A stretch of 64,000 bases of DNA from CAYRAV01 sp964422365 (GTDB lineage Bacteria > Bacillota > Clostridia > Lachnospirales > Lachnospiraceae). The stretch's first letter is position 1. Every line of letters starts with the position of its first letter. The notes under the pieces are model-generated. The model worked only from the letters and a program-made list of their open reading frames with translations. It was not told where the DNA came from and searched no databases. A program made the position numbers and the translations under genes. The stretch lies in assembly GCA_964422365.1 (NCBI GenBank), contig CAYRAV010000007.1:1-64000 (forward strand), written 5' to 3'. Below, one piece after another: positions 60,956-64,000 of this stretch.

Positions 60956-63900
60956 ATGAGCAGACTAAAAGATATTGTTAAGGTAAATAAAAAATTTCAA
61001 AAATCAATCAACATGAGGTTAGATTACAATCAGTTAGATAAGATACAAAGCTATATTCCGACAAGAGCATCGGTGCAGGTGTTAAAACAGTATTTGTACC
61101 AGATTTCCCAGAATAGAGGAGATAAGTCTACGATTCTGATTGGACCATATGGAAAAGGAAAATCCCATTTATTGCTGATATTGCTGGCACTTGTATCCAG
61201 AGAAAATATGGGTTTTTGGGAAAATTTCAATATAAATAATGAAATAGGACAGGAGAGAAATCCAGGAACTGCAATAAAAAGACAAAAGGTTATCTCAGAA
61301 CTGATTGCCAAGCTGGAATATGTGGATTCTGAAGCAGGAGATTATGCAGAGCAGCTGGTAAAGAGGCAAAAACCCTATTTGCCTGTGCTGGTTTCTAATA
61401 CAAACGGAGATTTAAGAAAGGCATTTTTGCTGGCATTAAAAGAGGGCCTTGAGCGGGATGGATTAGAAAGGATTGCACCACATACTTATTTTGATGAGGC
61501 GATACAGACCATTTTGCAATGGAAGGAAAATTATGCGGACACTTATGAAAAGTTTAAAATATATCTGCAGGAGGGGAAGACAAATGAAGAAATATTTATT
61601 AAGAGGTTAAAATGTTATGATCAAAATGCATTGAAATTCTTTCAGGAGATTTATCCAAACCTTACTTCGGGTGGTGTATTTGAACCTATGGTGCAGATGG
61701 ATGTCATTACATTGTATCAATCTGTGAATGAAACATTATGTATACAATATGGTTATGGCGGTATTATGCTGATTTTTGATGAGTTTAGCAAGTTTGTGGA
61801 AGGATATCCAAAGGAAAGTTTTTCAAGTGCTATGGAGCAATTGCAGAATATATGTGAACTTGCGAATAGTACGAAGCAGTATCCATTGCATGTGATATTA
61901 GTGGCACATAAGGCAATAAAGGAATATAGAAATATGCTGCCAAAGGAAGTAATGAATACCTACACTGGTGTAGAGGGAAGAATCGGAGAAATTCGCTTTA
62001 CTGTGTCATTACAGAATAGTTATGAACTGATACAAAATGCAGTCCATAAGGAAAAGCAGTTATTTGAGAAGGAAGTGGCAGCAACAGAAAAATTTAAGCA
62101 TATACAAGAGGAATCTTATGTACTGCCTTATTTTCAGTCTGTTTTTACAAAAAAAGAATTTGAAGACATTGTAATGAGAGGTTGTTTTCCGTTGACTCCG
62201 GTTGCCGCATATCTGCTATTAAAGGTTAGTGAAAAGGCAGTACAGAATGAAAGGACAGTATTTACTTTTCTTGCACATGAAGAGCAGTACAGTATGGCAC
62301 GTTTTATACAAGAGCAGAAGGAAACAGATTCTATGTATGTTACAGCAGGCAGGATATATGATTATTTTTCAAATGTCTTTAAAGGTGAAAGTTCAAATAC
62401 AGTTTTTCATAATGAGTGGCTGAAGACAGAGTATGCACTGTTAAAAATAAGTGATAGAGAAACAATTAGGAGTTCAGAGAAGGAAAAGGAAGTAATTAAG
62501 ACGATTGCTCTTATCCGTATGGTTGGAAAACAAGATGAAATGTTTGCAAAGGATGAAGTGATACGTTTGGGTGCCGGACTGGAACCGGAAGAATATAAAG
62601 AAGTAATAGAATATCTGAGGCAGGAACAGATTTTGCTGTTTCGCAGTAAGACACATACTTATGCGTTCAAAAATAATATTGGAGTGGATATAGAAAAAGA
62701 AATCAATCAGGTCAAAAATGTGCAATTTACAAAAATCAATCTGTGCAAGGAGTTAGAAAAGGTTTCTGAATTAGAATATGAACTGCCCAAACGTTATAAT
62801 CAAAAATATACAATGACAAGATATTTTCGTTACCAGTTTATGACAATAGAAAATTTTCTTAGATTACCCAAGGCAGAATATTTGTTTGAGGACAAATTTG
62901 CAGATGGGAAAATTATTGCACTTGTAAAAACGGAAGAAATCTCTACAGATTATATAATGGAGCATTTAACACAGTTAGAAGAGGAACGTATTGTAGTAAT
63001 TGAACCAAAGGAGATTTTTTCGCAGGAAGATAATTTAAAAAAAATTCTGGCAATCAGGTATTTAAAGGCAGATGAGAATTTTCTGGAAAATAATAAGGCA
63101 TTAGAGCAGGAATTGAATTTATATGAGGAGGATTTGCTTTTTGAAGTAAATGCAGCACTAGAACAGTATTATCTTCCGCTTTATGGCAGATGTATGGTTT
63201 TATATGGAACGAGAAAATATGAGCCGGCGGCGGGAACAAAGCAAAAAGAAGATTCTCATTTTAATCAGCTGCTTAGTTTGATTTGTGAACATTATTATCG
63301 GCATGCACCAAAAATTAATAATGAAATGATTAATAAGCGGTTTCTTACTGTGCAGGTTAGGAAAGCCAGAGCGAATATTATTGAGAATATATTAGGAGCA
63401 AGGGAATTTTCTATTTACAAAAAAGGAACAGCAGCGGAAGCAACTATTTTTCGTGCAGTATTTGTGAAAACAGGACTGATAGAGCTTCATGATGGAGAAG
63501 AGGTTTTATCTTACAAGAAGGATGAGGGAGTTTTTCAGGTTTTAGAGGAAATTAAGAAGTTTATGGAGATGGTAGCAGGGAGGAAACAGTGCTTTTCTGT
63601 ACTATATGACATCTTGCAGGGAAAAGAGTTTGGTGTGAGAAAAGGAATTTTACCATTGTACCTTTCTTATGGATTTTCCTTGTGGTCAGAAACACCAATT
63701 ATTTACCTGAATACAAGGGAGGTACGATTAGATGTACAGACAATAGAAAATATAAATCAACTGCCGGAACAGTATTATCTTTATATGGAAAAGGAAACAG
63801 TGGAAAAAGAAAAATATTTAGCAGGGCTTGAGGGGCTATTTTCAGATAAAGAGATAAGGCATCCTGAAAAGGAAAAAATGTTTCAAAAAAACGATAAAAA

Positions 63901-64000
63901 CCGTTTGCTTATATTGTCAGATTGTATCCACAGCTGGTATTGTTCCCTGCCTCAGTGCAGTATGAATTTTTCTATGTCAGAGGGTTCAGAACGGATACAA
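60956..64000 (+). CDS. Large P-loop ATPase (BrxC/PglY-like), cut by the right edge
   Basis: Hand-translated from ATG 60956: 1015 codons without a stop to the window end, so the C-terminus is missing. The ribosome site is weak (AAGG 11 nt upstream). Walker A GPYGKGKS at 63-70; Walker B IMLIFDEFSKF with Asp275-Glu276; sensor-like ILVAHK. Length and layout resemble the large ATPases of BREX-type and related antiviral systems. Third main gene after PAPS reductase-like and DUF4007 genes. Further operon genes probably lie past the edge. Confidence 0.8.
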   Translation, partial: MSRLKDIVKVNKKFQKSINMRLDYNQLDKIQSYIPTRASVQVLKQYLYQISQNRGDKSTILIGPYGKGKSHLLLILLALVSRENMGFWENFNINNEIGQERNPGTAIKRQKVISELIAKLEYVDSEAGDYAEQLVKRQKPYLPVLVSNTNGDLRKAFLLALKEGLERDGLERIAPHTYFDEAIQTILQWKENYADTYEKFKIYLQEGKTNEEIFIKRLKCYDQNALKFFQEIYPNLTSGGVFEPMVQMDVITLYQSVNETLCIQYGYGGIMLIFDEFSKFVEGYPKESFSSAMEQLQNICELANSTKQYPLHVILVAHKAIKEYRNMLPKEVMNTYTGVEGRIGEIRFTVSLQNSYELIQNAVHKEKQLFEKEVAATEKFKHIQEESYVLPYFQSVFTKKEFEDIVMRGCFPLTPVAAYLLLKVSEKAVQNERTVFTFLAHEEQYSMARFIQEQKETDSMYVTAGRIYDYFSNVFKGESSNTVFHNEWLKTEYALLKISDRETIRSSEKEKEVIKTIALIRMVGKQDEMFAKDEVIRLGAGLEPEEYKEVIEYLRQEQILLFRSKTHTYAFKNNIGVDIEKEINQVKNVQFTKINLCKELEKVSELEYELPKRYNQKYTMTRYFRYQFMTIENFLRLPKAEYLFEDKFADGKIIALVKTEEISTDYIMEHLTQLEEERIVVIEPKEIFSQEDNLKKILAIRYLKADENFLENNKALEQELNLYEEDLLFEVNAALEQYYLPLYGRCMVLYGTRKYEPAAGTKQKEDSHFNQLLSLICEHYYRHAPKINNEMINKRFLTVQVRKARANIIENILGAREFSIYKKGTAAEATIFRAVFVKTGLIELHDGEEVLSYKKDEGVFQVLEEIKKFMEMVAGRKQCFSVLYDILQGKEFGVRKGILPLYLSYGFSLWSETPIIYLNTREVRLDVQTIENINQLPEQYYLYMEKETVEKEKYLAGLEGLFSDKEIRHPEKEKMFQKNDKNRLLILSDCIHSWYCSLPQCSMNFSMSEGSERIQ

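Overview
The window is AT-rich DNA with AGGAGG-type ribosome sites, TTGACA-N17-TATAAT promoters, many lipobox lipoproteins, an ATP-type PEP carboxykinase and BlaI/BlaR1, Bce-type and DUF6442/XRE gene pairs. This fits a gut-type Clostridia genome, most likely Lachnospiraceae; the genus cannot be fixed from the sequence alone. No rRNA, no canonical tRNA, no CRISPR array and no intact insertion sequence is visible.

Layout. 0-2 kb: BlaR1 (cut by the left edge) and BlaI behind an operator-promoter. 2.3-10 kb: small membrane or secreted proteins, an SPFH protein with an Arc-like partner and a palindromic promoter, and a CMD-family protein. 10.1-12.4 kb: three tRNA-shaped non-coding RNAs with a shared extra arm, plus two copies of another RNA domain, directly upstream of a vWA/TROVE-like (DUF2828-type) protein; this looks like a Ro60/Y-RNA-type ribonucleoprotein locus. 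13.4-14 kb: a DUF6442/XRE pair. 14.6-18.7 kb: a sulfate-type ABC importer operon. 20.2-28.4 kb: an ECF sigma/anti-sigma operon and two surface serpin-lipoprotein units sharing one ECF-like promoter motif, with a Bce-type two-component pair between them. 28.6-34.1 kb: accessory segment with a ParE-type toxin-antitoxin, a radical-SAM RiPP cluster (three-repeat Cys peptide, SPASM maturase, nitroreductase, class M-like sirtuin, frameshifted winged-helix gene), a divergent HxlR regulator and a transposase stump. 34.4-37.2 kb: BceAB-type transporter. 37.7-47 kb: membrane proteins, WYL and GyrI-like regulators, an Rpn-family nuclease, an alpha/beta hydrolase, a FUSC-HAD fusion and several gene fragments. 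47.4-56.9 kb, mostly minus strand: EAL protein, LysM lysozyme, YqeY, PckA, DUF885 lipoprotein and NodB-like protein. 57.3-64 kb: a PAPS reductase-like/DUF4007/large P-loop ATPase operon with divergent XRE regulator, probably an antiviral module, cut by the right edge.

The region from 2.3 to 47.3 kb is seeded with a MITE-like repeat (here MITE-A): about 120-230 bp, terminal inverted repeats beginning GAGCGTGTTTGAAAATT, flanked by TA. Seven copies are complete and over a dozen are partial. Many lie within about 25 bp of a stop codon, and two supply the stop codon itself. A second repeat family (TIR GTAACAGTTTAGCCATGC) also occurs. Both are likely non-autonomous; no matching transposase is in the window.

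The strongest leads are the tRNA-mimic RNA/TROVE-like locus, the MITE-A family with its stop-codon insertion pattern, the ECF-serpin regulon, the RiPP cluster and the right-edge defence-type operon.
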